Shown: positions 63,301 through 64,000 of the stretch, piece after piece
Layout: each line of letters opens with the position of its first letter
Numbering within the stretch: position 1 is the stretch's first letter
NCBI GenBank assembly: GCA_963513935.1
Contig: OY740768.1
Location: forward strand, 66,514,231 to 66,578,230
Length of the DNA stretch: 64,000 bases
Source: Aphrophora alni
Taxonomy: Eukaryota; Arthropoda; Insecta; Hemiptera; Aphrophoridae
Direction: 5' to 3'
Program-made: the position numbers and the translations under genes
The notes under the pieces: model-generated
Told to the model about the DNA's origin: nothing
The model's input: the letters and a program-made list of their open reading frames with translations, nothing else
The model's database searches: none

Positions 63301-63720
63301 TGTAATTAACTTCATATATGTAAATTTAAATAGAGATATCATTCAAATATACTTCTCTCTAAGTAGTTTAAAGTATAAACCTCAGAACATGTTAAACAAT
63401 TGAATTAAAAGTGTCATATTATTAAAGTAACATTGGTAGGAACTTTTTAAACAGCATGTTTTTGTAGACCCATTATTATAACACTCAATATTTAAACCTC
63501 CACCTTTAGTAAATGTAAATATGTGAAGCTAATTTGATTAATCAATAACATTGTTTCTTGAAATTGTATTAAAAACCATAATATATATTTCTACAGAAAA
63601 AGGATGTTAACTTTAATGTTTATTCTAACATAAGTATGTTTGTTTCAGATATCTTGATGTCAATGAAATCCAAAGAATTCATGCAGATCGGCTTAGCCAT
63701 TTAAAGTCATTGACAAGACT
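740..63720 (+). CDS. slit: slit, partial: internal exons for LRR domains D2 (most), D3 and start of D4
   Basis: Secreted axon-guidance ligand. Known role: Slit from midline cells signals through Robo receptors to repel axons and migrating cells; D2 carries the Robo Ig1-binding surface and D4 contributes to dimerisation. Seen here: thirteen exons (740-811, 9375-9446, 14879-14950, 15049-15120, 36060-36131, 49306-49472, 54226-54376, 56549-56695, 56775-56846, 60123-60194, 61076-61239, 62751-62883, 63649-63720) join in one frame without a stop, 1,338 bp. Every intron in the window is GT-AG; donors are GTAAGT, GTGAGT or GTAAGC. Module order is D2 LRR1-5 + LRRCT, D3 LRRNT + LRR1-4 + LRRCT, D4 LRRNT + LRR1, matching insect Slit. 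Signal peptide, D1, D2 LRRNT, remaining D4, EGF, laminin-G and cystine-knot parts lie outside. Identification rests on recalled similarity to Drosophila Slit. Confidence 0.96.
837..1114 (-). repeat. two poly-T runs, each ending ATTGAA
   Basis: T runs at 837-850 and 1062-1114 are each followed by ATTGAA. On the minus strand this reads TTCAATAAAAAAA, a polyadenylation signal joined to an A tail, suggesting the 3' ends of two minus-strand retrocopies or LINE/SINE tails. Confidence 0.45.
3538..4171. repeat. tandem array, 115-bp period, built of two ~57-bp half-units
   Basis: The marker CAGACTCCCA occurs at 3571, 3686, 3801, 3916, 4031 and 4146, exactly 115 bp apart, giving about 5.5 copies. Each unit contains two diverged halves: one around TTTCTCAGACTCCCATACAT, the other around TTTCTCACATACCCATACAT. 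This is a dimeric higher-order repeat. Open frames crossing it only translate the repeat; 115 is not a multiple of three, so the frame rotates. Confidence 0.92.
5400..5830. repeat. dispersed repeat with GACAGACAGACAG motif
   Basis: Contains AATATGACC, then about 70 bases later GGACAGACAGACAGACG and ATTTCATAAACTA. The reverse complement of 62047-62170 has the same order (AATATGACC, GACAGACAGACA, ATTTCAAAAACTA). A short word just upstream (AGCTTGCTTCGCT near 5333) recurs at 36801. Confidence 0.5.
6818..6955. repeat. dispersed repeat, copy 1 (pair with 13536-13670)
   Basis: Shares ordered words with 13536-13670 in the same orientation: GCGCCAGG, AACAAGA.TTGG, AGA.A.CA.ATAGGAAA and TCTAACCCA. 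Neither copy has visible coding. The family is unknown to me. Confidence 0.6.
8396..9220 (+). mobile_element. degraded mariner-type copy, same family as 17385-18679
   Basis: 8590-8772 encodes a fragment with [20 protein letters not shown] and [11 protein letters not shown], matching the region before [12 protein letters not shown] in the other copy. Upstream, [13 protein letters not shown] parallels [13 protein letters not shown]. The right end at 9193-9220 (GGTTGCGTCCTTTGTAAAAC) matches the other copy's terminal repeat and is followed by TA. The left terminus was not found. The distal catalytic region is largely deleted or scrambled. Confidence 0.7.
9375..9446 (+). CDS. slit: slit exon: D2 LRR2
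   Basis: A 72-bp, phase 2/2 exon encoding one LRR ([16 protein letters not shown] then GLKSLTSL). The acceptor is CTGTTTCAG and the donor GTAAGT. Joining AT from the previous exon to A here makes the Ile codon that opens the repeat. The Asn of LSKNQI is the usual LRR asparagine. This repeat lies on the solenoid that carries the Robo-binding concave face in D2 (known for the family). Confidence 0.95.
13536..13670. repeat. dispersed repeat, copy 2 (pair with 6818-6955)
   Basis: Diverged copy of 6818-6955 (AGCGCCAGGTTCGAAAAAGA here, AGCGCCAGGGTCGGAAGATA there). It is followed by a run of T-rich AAGAA repeats (13731-13812) and the palindrome at 13871. Confidence 0.6.
13871..14123. repeat. 253-bp near-perfect palindrome without spacer
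   Basis: Arms 13871-13994 and 13995-14123 are reverse complements meeting at AAACTTGGATCCAAGTTT. The only differences seen are one C/T change and the length of a T/A run (8 against 13). It could form a long hairpin. It may be a foldback element, a recent inverted duplication, or an assembly artefact. Confidence 0.9.
14879..14950 (+). CDS. slit: slit exon: D2 LRR3
   Basis: A 72-bp, phase 2/2 exon encoding [18 protein letters not shown] followed by TSLQLL. The acceptor is TGTTCCAG and the donor GTAAGT. The Leu-Tyr-x-Asn-Lys-x-Lys-Asp-Leu-Pro run is one of the most conserved parts of Slit D2. Only 98 bp separate it from the next exon, while the neighbouring introns are 5.4 and 20.9 kb. Confidence 0.96.
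15049..15120 (+). CDS. slit: slit exon: D2 LRR4
   Basis: A 72-bp, phase 2/2 exon encoding [19 protein letters not shown] then LNLL. The acceptor is TTGTTTCAG and the donor GTAAGT. The sequence [11 protein letters not shown] is almost invariant in Slit proteins and is diagnostic for D2. The internal Cys in the repeat body (EISCI) is a normal Slit feature and not a sequencing fault. Confidence 0.97.
15640..16050 (-). pseudogene. Tc1/mariner-like transposase remnant
   Basis: Read on the minus strand near 15640-15730, the translation gives [22 protein letters not shown] with its Asp is the second catalytic motif of Tc1/mariner DDE transposases. Further upstream on the same strand (about 15830-16035), pieces such as TRAKRT and EFQEKYCL resemble the region before the first catalytic Asp, but in other frames. 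No terminal repeats were located. It is not obviously the same family as the element at 17385. Confidence 0.5.
17385..18679 (+). mobile_element. Tc1/mariner-type DNA transposon, full length but dead
   Basis: A 1,295-bp element flanked by TA at 17383-17384 and 18680-18681. The ends are inverted repeats: left GTTTCAAAAAAGACGCAACC, right (reverse complement) GTTTCAAAAATGACGCAACC. The interior encodes a broken transposase on the + strand. Size, TA target and [10 protein letters not shown] motif fit the IS630-Tc1-mariner superfamily. It lies in the longest slit intron. A second degraded member of the same family sits at about 8396-9220. Confidence 0.88.
17537..18569 (+). pseudogene. mariner-type transposase, frameshifted
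   Basis: Reading begins near ATG 17537 ([13 protein letters not shown]) but soon meets an in-frame TGA and several frame changes. The longest intact part, 18005-18394, contains [36 protein letters not shown] and [14 protein letters not shown]. These are the central and distal parts of a DDE/D catalytic domain; the Asp of QHDN is the likely second catalytic acidic residue. The distal tail [17 protein letters not shown] and LFEHLL, with a stop at 18567-18569, is typical of the family's C-terminus. The element cannot make an intact transposase. Confidence 0.87.
24455..24775. repeat. three imperfect repeats, ~125-140 bp apart
   Basis: A unit with CTAACCAGAAAAATC then TATAAATTTC recurs near 24467, 24590 and 24735, the first two continuing into CAAAATTGCTGC / CAAAATGGCGGC. 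Old tandem duplication or part of an unknown repeat. Confidence 0.6.
25030..26340 (-). pseudogene. IS630/Tc1-type (DDE_3) transposase, heavily mutated
   Basis: Several motifs appear in order on the minus strand, from high to low coordinate: a basic N-terminal region near 26310-26120; [20 protein letters not shown] with THMTPKT near 25750-25850 (first catalytic block, family consensus YIDET); [16 protein letters not shown] near 25580-25640 (DNAPYH, second Asp block); [20 protein letters not shown] near 25290-25360 (third acidic residue in IELVW); and an acidic tail [19 protein letters not shown] near 25060-25120. Stops and frameshifts separate the blocks. This domain order is typical of a transposase family common in arthropod genomes. 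Terminal repeats were not identified. Confidence 0.82.
25442..25479. repeat. short perfect hairpin, 16-bp stem
   Basis: ACCAATGACTACATAA and TTATGTAGTCATTGGT are separated by six bases. It sits inside the degraded transposase at 25030-26340 and is probably a local inversion within it. Confidence 0.8.
27499..27520. repeat. poly-A run of about 22
   Basis: Preceded by GTTAATTT, with no convincing retroelement body upstream. Confidence 0.8.
28406..28470. repeat. CA microsatellite
   Basis: About 30 CA units with one CT interruption (28449-28451), preceded by a run of nine C. Confidence 0.95.
28471..28690. repeat. pyrimidine-rich tract
   Basis: About 220 bases of mostly C and T (CTCTCTCTCCCTCC and similar) on the + strand, with few purines. 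Such polypurine-polypyrimidine DNA can form triplex (H-DNA). Confidence 0.85.
28694..28730. repeat. alternating purine-pyrimidine run, Z-DNA-prone
   Basis: 37 bases of strict purine-pyrimidine alternation: CG steps with one TA step and one TG step, then CA steps. Confidence 0.9.
30340..31160 (-). pseudogene. non-LTR retrotransposon (LINE) remnant: RT start and RNase H/C-terminal part
   Basis: The minus strand from 31160 downward translates to ELKSAL, then (shifted) [14 protein letters not shown], then [13 protein letters not shown], then [20 protein letters not shown] followed by SVLCK. These are the opening blocks of a LINE reverse transcriptase (ELKSAL...GPD; W..A.V.P..KP.K; YR.IS..S..CK). 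Lower coordinates (about 30700-30400) give [15 protein letters not shown] and a later cysteine-containing piece, resembling the RNase H-distal region (R..E.V..RLR.GHT) of Jockey/I-like LINEs. The YxDD core appears deleted. Multiple frameshifts make it non-functional. Confidence 0.72.
31806..31846. repeat. TA microsatellite
   Basis: About 20 uninterrupted TA units. Confidence 0.95.
32683..32735. repeat. AC microsatellite
   Basis: About 25 AC units with one AT variant near the start. Confidence 0.95.
32876..33113. repeat. head-to-head pair of tRNA-like SINE fragments
   Basis: Arms 32876-32932 and 33054-33113 are inverted copies of a unit ending CTAGGTCGTATATT and CACTTGAAA, then ATTGTATTTT. 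The left copy keeps a perfect T-arm on the minus strand (CTGGGTTCGAGACCCAG). The right copy keeps the whole tRNA-like body. Either two SINEs inserted in opposite orientation or one was inverted and partly duplicated. Confidence 0.65.
33006..33080 (+). other. tRNA-like sequence (SINE head or tRNA pseudogene)
   Basis: The D-arm AGCTCATTTGGTAGAGC pairs well and matches an A box. The T-arm CTGGGTTGGATTCTCAG corresponds to a B box with a changed loop. The acceptor ends pair imperfectly, and the anticodon arm has a mismatch and lacks the invariant U33, so a working tRNA is unlikely. The repeated inverted tail downstream favours a tRNA-derived SINE. Confidence 0.55.
33700..33990. repeat. unclassified interspersed repeat
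   Basis: AGACTACACAACTGTGCTGT at 33713-33732 is nearly repeated at 20331-20350 (AGACTACACAGCTGTGCTGT). The following 250 bases (TCTTCCTTTTGC, TGGCCTGCCCATCTTAG) are less AT-rich than the surroundings and look like an old retroelement tail, but I cannot name the family. Confidence 0.4.
34637..34765. repeat. TC-rich simple repeat
   Basis: Interrupted TC/CTCTCT blocks separated by short unique bits. Confidence 0.9.
36060..36131 (+). CDS. slit: slit exon: D2 LRR5
   Basis: A 72-bp, phase 2/2 exon encoding [18 protein letters not shown] then RSIGTL. The acceptor is ATGTTTCAG and the donor GTAAGT. It carries an N-glycosylation sequon, Asn-Gly-Thr, that is also present in Drosophila Slit. It sits alone between introns of 20.9 and 13.2 kb, the longest in the window, so it would be easy to miss in gene prediction. 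Confidence 0.96.
39880..40110 (+). pseudogene. mariner-like transposase C-terminal remnant
   Basis: The + strand gives LKTVYGTNP followed by an alpha-helical stretch and [16 protein letters not shown]. The layout (LK..VY...P, about 45 residues, C/A..A.G.YF.HLL) is the C-terminal pattern of Tc1/mariner transposases. In-frame stops are present and the catalytic part upstream is not recognisable. No terminal repeats found. Confidence 0.45.
41220..41334. promoter_or_regulatory. candidate enhancer: three CAGCTG E-boxes with a homeodomain-type site
   Basis: CAGCTG at 41220-41225, 41310-41315 and 41329-41334, with TTAATTAATT at 41284-41293 between them. E-boxes bind bHLH factors and TAAT cores bind homeodomain proteins (known). 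That this cluster regulates slit is inference from clustering alone. Confidence 0.25.
42172..42185. repeat. poly-C run, 13-14 bases
   Basis: Single C homopolymer in AT-rich intron; its length is prone to sequencing error. Confidence 0.9.
44139..45165 (-). mobile_element. TA-flanked Tc1/mariner-type element, degraded
   Basis: Left end CAGGAGTGATCAAAAA after TA (44137-44138) and right end, reverse complement CAGGGTGATCAAACC, before TA (45166-45167), give about 14-bp inverted ends and a 1,027-bp element. Minus-strand translation of the left third yields scattered pieces ([24 protein letters not shown], in mixed frames) fitting the post-catalytic tail of a transposase (LWGF.K..VY...P...). No intact frame exists. 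The superfamily follows mainly from the ends and size. Confidence 0.55.
46262..46330 (+). other. tRNA-like remnant, possible SINE head
   Basis: CTAGTGGTTAGCTTTCTTGC resembles an A box/D-arm, and GGTTCTATGTTCAATGTCC, about 20 bases later, resembles a B box with substitutions. Stems are poorly paired. Confidence is low. Confidence 0.35.
46451..46955. mobile_element. short mariner-type MITE candidate
   Basis: Left ACCGGATGTTCCAAAA and right reverse complement ACAGGGTGTTTCAAAA match at 13 of 16 positions and bound about 500 bp. The right side is followed by TA. The right terminus resembles the TIR of the element at 17385-18679 (GTTTCAAAAA). No transposase coding is visible inside, so it would be non-autonomous. 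Confidence 0.5.
49306..49472 (+). CDS. slit: slit exon: D2 C-terminal cap (LRRCT)
   Basis: A 167-bp exon closing D2 with a C-terminal cysteine cap: [19 protein letters not shown], later [12 protein letters not shown], and EKFKC at the end. Four cysteines (the CDC pair, GARC, FKC) give the standard LRRCT disulfide pattern. It enters in phase 2 and leaves in phase 1, which marks a domain boundary. The acceptor is TCTGTTACAG and the donor GTAAGC (49473). The donor is preceded by GG, so slippage by one base is possible, but only the split after 49472 keeps frame with the next exon. The frame stays open into the intron to 49600. Confidence 0.96.
52373..53661 (+). mobile_element. piggyBac-type element with TTAA target duplications
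   Basis: The element is 1,289 bp with TTAA at 52369-52372 and 53662-53665. The termini are inverted: left CCCTAGAGTTATAACG, right reverse complement CCCTAAAATTATAATG (13 of 16). It contains the N-terminal half of a piggyBac-like transposase on the + strand; the distal half is missing, so it is an internally deleted, non-autonomous copy inside the slit D2-D3 intron. Confidence 0.82.
52790..53510 (+). pseudogene. piggyBac-like transposase, N-terminal half, broken
   Basis: The first part (52798-53037) is an acidic, Ser/Asp/Glu-rich leader with [13 protein letters not shown], typical of piggyBac transposase N-termini. After a stop and frame changes, 53100-53500 reads [20 protein letters not shown], then [17 protein letters not shown], then a shifted [20 protein letters not shown] and [10 protein letters not shown], matching the start of the DDE_Tnp_1_7 domain (TP.E.F..FF.D.M...I...TN.; EI.AL.GLL). 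The catalytic Asp region is absent. Confidence 0.8.
53760..53968. repeat. inverted repeat, 99-bp arms and 11-bp loop
   Basis: Left arm 53760-53858 and right arm 53870-53968 are reverse complements with one mismatch seen, separated by ATGTACATCTG. It lies 95 bp downstream of a piggyBac target site in the D2-D3 intron. No terminal target duplication or coding is evident. Confidence 0.9.
54226..54376 (+). CDS. slit: slit exon: D2-D3 linker and D3 N-terminal cap (LRRNT)
   Basis: A 151-bp exon, phase 1 in and phase 2 out. It encodes a short linker ([12 protein letters not shown]) and then the cap [14 protein letters not shown], followed by FKEIPKDIP and TTEL. The C-x3-C-x-C-x6-C spacing is the LRRNT signature. 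The acceptor is ATCTTATAG and the donor GTAAGT. The linker is where Slit proteins vary most, and it differs from the Drosophila linker as far as I can recall that sequence. Confidence 0.95.
54377..56548 (+). other. slit: slit intron between D3 LRRNT and LRR1 (2.2 kb)
   Basis: AT-rich intron. A short duplicated unit of about 33 bp containing AAAAATCATCCATCAT occurs near 55990-56060. No transposon or gene was recognised. Confidence 0.65.
56549..56695 (+). CDS. slit: slit exon: D3 LRR1 and LRR2 fused in one exon
   Basis: A 147-bp, phase 2/2 exon encoding two repeats without an intervening intron: [20 protein letters not shown] first, then [19 protein letters not shown] ending RLSEL. The acceptor is TTTTCTCAG and the donor GTAAGT. 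Every other complete LRR exon here holds one repeat, so this is either an ancestral two-repeat exon or an intron loss. The extra three bases over 2x72 make one repeat 25 residues long. The next intron is only 79 bp. Confidence 0.95.
56775..56846 (+). CDS. slit: slit exon: D3 LRR3
   Basis: A 72-bp, phase 2/2 exon encoding [18 protein letters not shown] then HNLKSL. The acceptor is TATTTCTCAG and the donor GTGAGT. The ENKI...NKMF.GLH pattern matches the third D3 repeat of insect Slit. The 79-bp upstream intron (56696-56774) is close to the practical minimum for insect splicing. Confidence 0.95.
57291..57359. repeat. TA microsatellite
   Basis: About 25 TA units preceded by TATTTATA variants, in the D3 LRR3-LRR4 intron. 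Confidence 0.95.
58470..59569 (+). mobile_element. piggyBac-type element with TTAA targets and GC-rich subterminal repeats
   Basis: A 1,100-bp element flanked by TTAA at 58466-58469 and 59570-59573. The ends are inverted: left CACGTTAAGTGCCATTCC, right reverse complement CACGCTAAGTGCCATGGG. Several GC-rich copies of a CCGATCGG-containing word lie near the ends (58619-58640, 58680-58702, 59385-59396, 59495-59512, 59536-59552), standing out from AT-rich DNA. Only the end of a transposase gene remains inside, so this is an internally deleted derivative. Its termini differ from those of the element at 52373, so the two belong to separate families. Confidence 0.87.
58806..59006 (+). pseudogene. 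piggyBac-like transposase, distal fragment
   Basis: A 66-codon open frame with [20 protein letters not shown] followed by [18 protein letters not shown]. This is the distal part of the DDE_Tnp_1_7 domain, in which the family motif G.D..DQ holds a conserved Asp. The frame ends soon after (HLHCK) and the first three quarters of the transposase are missing. No promoter or intact start is implied. Confidence 0.85.
60123..60194 (+). CDS. slit: slit exon: D3 LRR4
   Basis: A 72-bp, phase 2/2 exon encoding [18 protein letters not shown] then TALHTL. The acceptor is TGTTATTTCCAG and the donor GTGAGT. The YDNQI.CV.PGSF run is a hallmark of Slit D3 in insects and vertebrates. It follows a 3.3-kb intron that contains a piggyBac-type insertion and a TA microsatellite. 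Confidence 0.96.
60195..61075 (+). other. slit: slit intron between D3 LRR4 and LRRCT (881 bp)
   Basis: AT-rich spacer with no recognisable gene or repeat. It ends in the acceptor TTTTATTTCAG. Confidence 0.7.
61076..61239 (+). CDS. slit: slit exon: D3 C-terminal cap (LRRCT)
   Basis: A 164-bp exon, phase 2 in and phase 1 out. It encodes [19 protein letters not shown], later [19 protein letters not shown], and HEFKC at the end. The four cysteines (CNC, PRC, FKC) fit the LRRCT disulfides. The acceptor is TTTTATTTCAG and the donor GTAAGT. Its phases mirror the D2 cap exon at 49306-49472, as expected if whole LRR domains arose by duplication. Confidence 0.96.
61240..62750 (+). other. slit: slit intron between D3 LRRCT and D4 LRRNT (1.5 kb)
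   Basis: The second half (about 62040-62170) holds an inverted, diverged copy of the dispersed repeat near 5660-5810. The first half shows nothing recognisable. Confidence 0.65.
62040..62170 (-). repeat. inverted copy of the repeat at 5660-5810
   Basis: On the minus strand it carries AATATGACCAAATTTG, GATGACAGACAGACA and ATCATTTCAAAAACTA in the same order as the + strand near 5660-5810. No coding visible. Confidence 0.5.
62751..62883 (+). CDS. slit: slit exon: D4 N-terminal cap (LRRNT)
   Basis: A 133-bp exon, phase 1 in and phase 2 out. It encodes [20 protein letters not shown], then [15 protein letters not shown]. This is the fourth-domain cap of Slit, nearly identical to the insect consensus. 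The acceptor TGTTTACCAG is followed directly by GTGAGA, so the exon start itself looks like a 5' splice site. The donor is GTAAGC. Confidence 0.96.
62884..63648 (+). other. slit: slit intron between D4 LRRNT and LRR1 (765 bp)
   Basis: AT-rich spacer without recognisable features, ending in acceptor TTTGTTTCAG. Confidence 0.7.
63649..63720 (+). CDS. slit: slit exon: D4 LRR1
   Basis: A 72-bp, phase 2/2 exon encoding [18 protein letters not shown] then KSLTRL. The acceptor is TTTGTTTCAG and the donor GTAAGT. It matches the first D4 repeat of insect Slit. The reading frame continues past the window edge; later D4 repeats and the EGF-like part are not included. Confidence 0.95.
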
Positions 63721-64000
63721 GTAAGTAAATGTCTTTATTTATTACAATTATCAAAATGTAACAATAACAATTAACTATGATTACCACAAAGTAAATTCTA
63801 TATATGTAGACGTTAGCCTATGTAATTTATAAATAATTTTGAATACCTTCTATTGTTTTATATTAATTTCTATAAGGATATTATATATTTGAAGAATTTA
63901 TATAACTTTAATTGGGTGAAGACCAAATTCAAGTATTTACTAGTTCCATTCTTCCTATAGGCCTATACATAATATATATGATAGGATTTATGATACCAAG

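Noticed and set aside
1..64000. An intronic miR-218-type microRNA, as in vertebrate SLIT2/SLIT3
   Set aside because: No sequence like the miR-218 mature form was seen. The two long hairpins are far longer than miRNA precursors and have unrelated sequence.
1..64000. CRISPR arrays, bacterial operons, plasmid or viral genes
   Set aside because: The window is spliced animal DNA; the only regular array is the 115-bp intron repeat, which lacks unique spacers.

Overview
The window is AT-rich animal DNA holding an internal stretch of one protein-coding gene on the + strand, the axon-guidance ligand gene slit. Thirteen short exons (1,338 coding bases, about 2% of the window) splice into one continuous frame encoding most of leucine-rich-repeat domain 2 (D2, the domain that binds Robo receptors), all of D3, and the start of D4. 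Both ends of the gene lie outside. The protein reads as an arthropod, most probably insect, Slit. The large introns, arthropod-type DNA transposons and frequent TAGGCCTA words would fit a large-genome insect such as a hemipteran, but the species cannot be fixed from sequence alone.

Layout: D2 exons lie at 740-811 (LRR1), 9375-9446 (LRR2), 14879-14950 (LRR3), 15049-15120 (LRR4), 36060-36131 (LRR5) and 49306-49472 (LRRCT). D3 exons lie at 54226-54376 (LRRNT), 56549-56695 (LRR1+LRR2 in one exon), 56775-56846 (LRR3), 60123-60194 (LRR4) and 61076-61239 (LRRCT). D4 begins at 62751-62883 (LRRNT) and 63649-63720 (LRR1). Each single-repeat exon is exactly 72 bp with phase-2 introns at both ends, so a repeat and an exon coincide. 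Introns range from 79 bp to 20.9 kb.

The introns are full of decayed mobile elements: a mariner-type element with TA-flanked inverted ends (17385-18679) and a broken relative (about 8396-9220); four other decayed Tc1/mariner-superfamily remnants (15640-16050, 25030-26340, 39880-40110, 44139-45165); a mariner-type MITE (46451-46955); two piggyBac-type elements with TTAA targets (52373-53661, 58470-59569); a non-LTR retrotransposon remnant (30340-31160); and tRNA-like SINE pieces (32876-33113, 46262-46330). Other structure includes a 115-bp dimeric tandem array (3538-4171), two long near-perfect inverted repeats (13871-14123, 53760-53968), and a CA / pyrimidine / alternating CG-CA block at 28406-28730 with Z-DNA and H-DNA potential.

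No convincing second cellular gene was found. Open frames of 60-120 codons outside the slit exons are intron noise, repeat translations or transposase debris.
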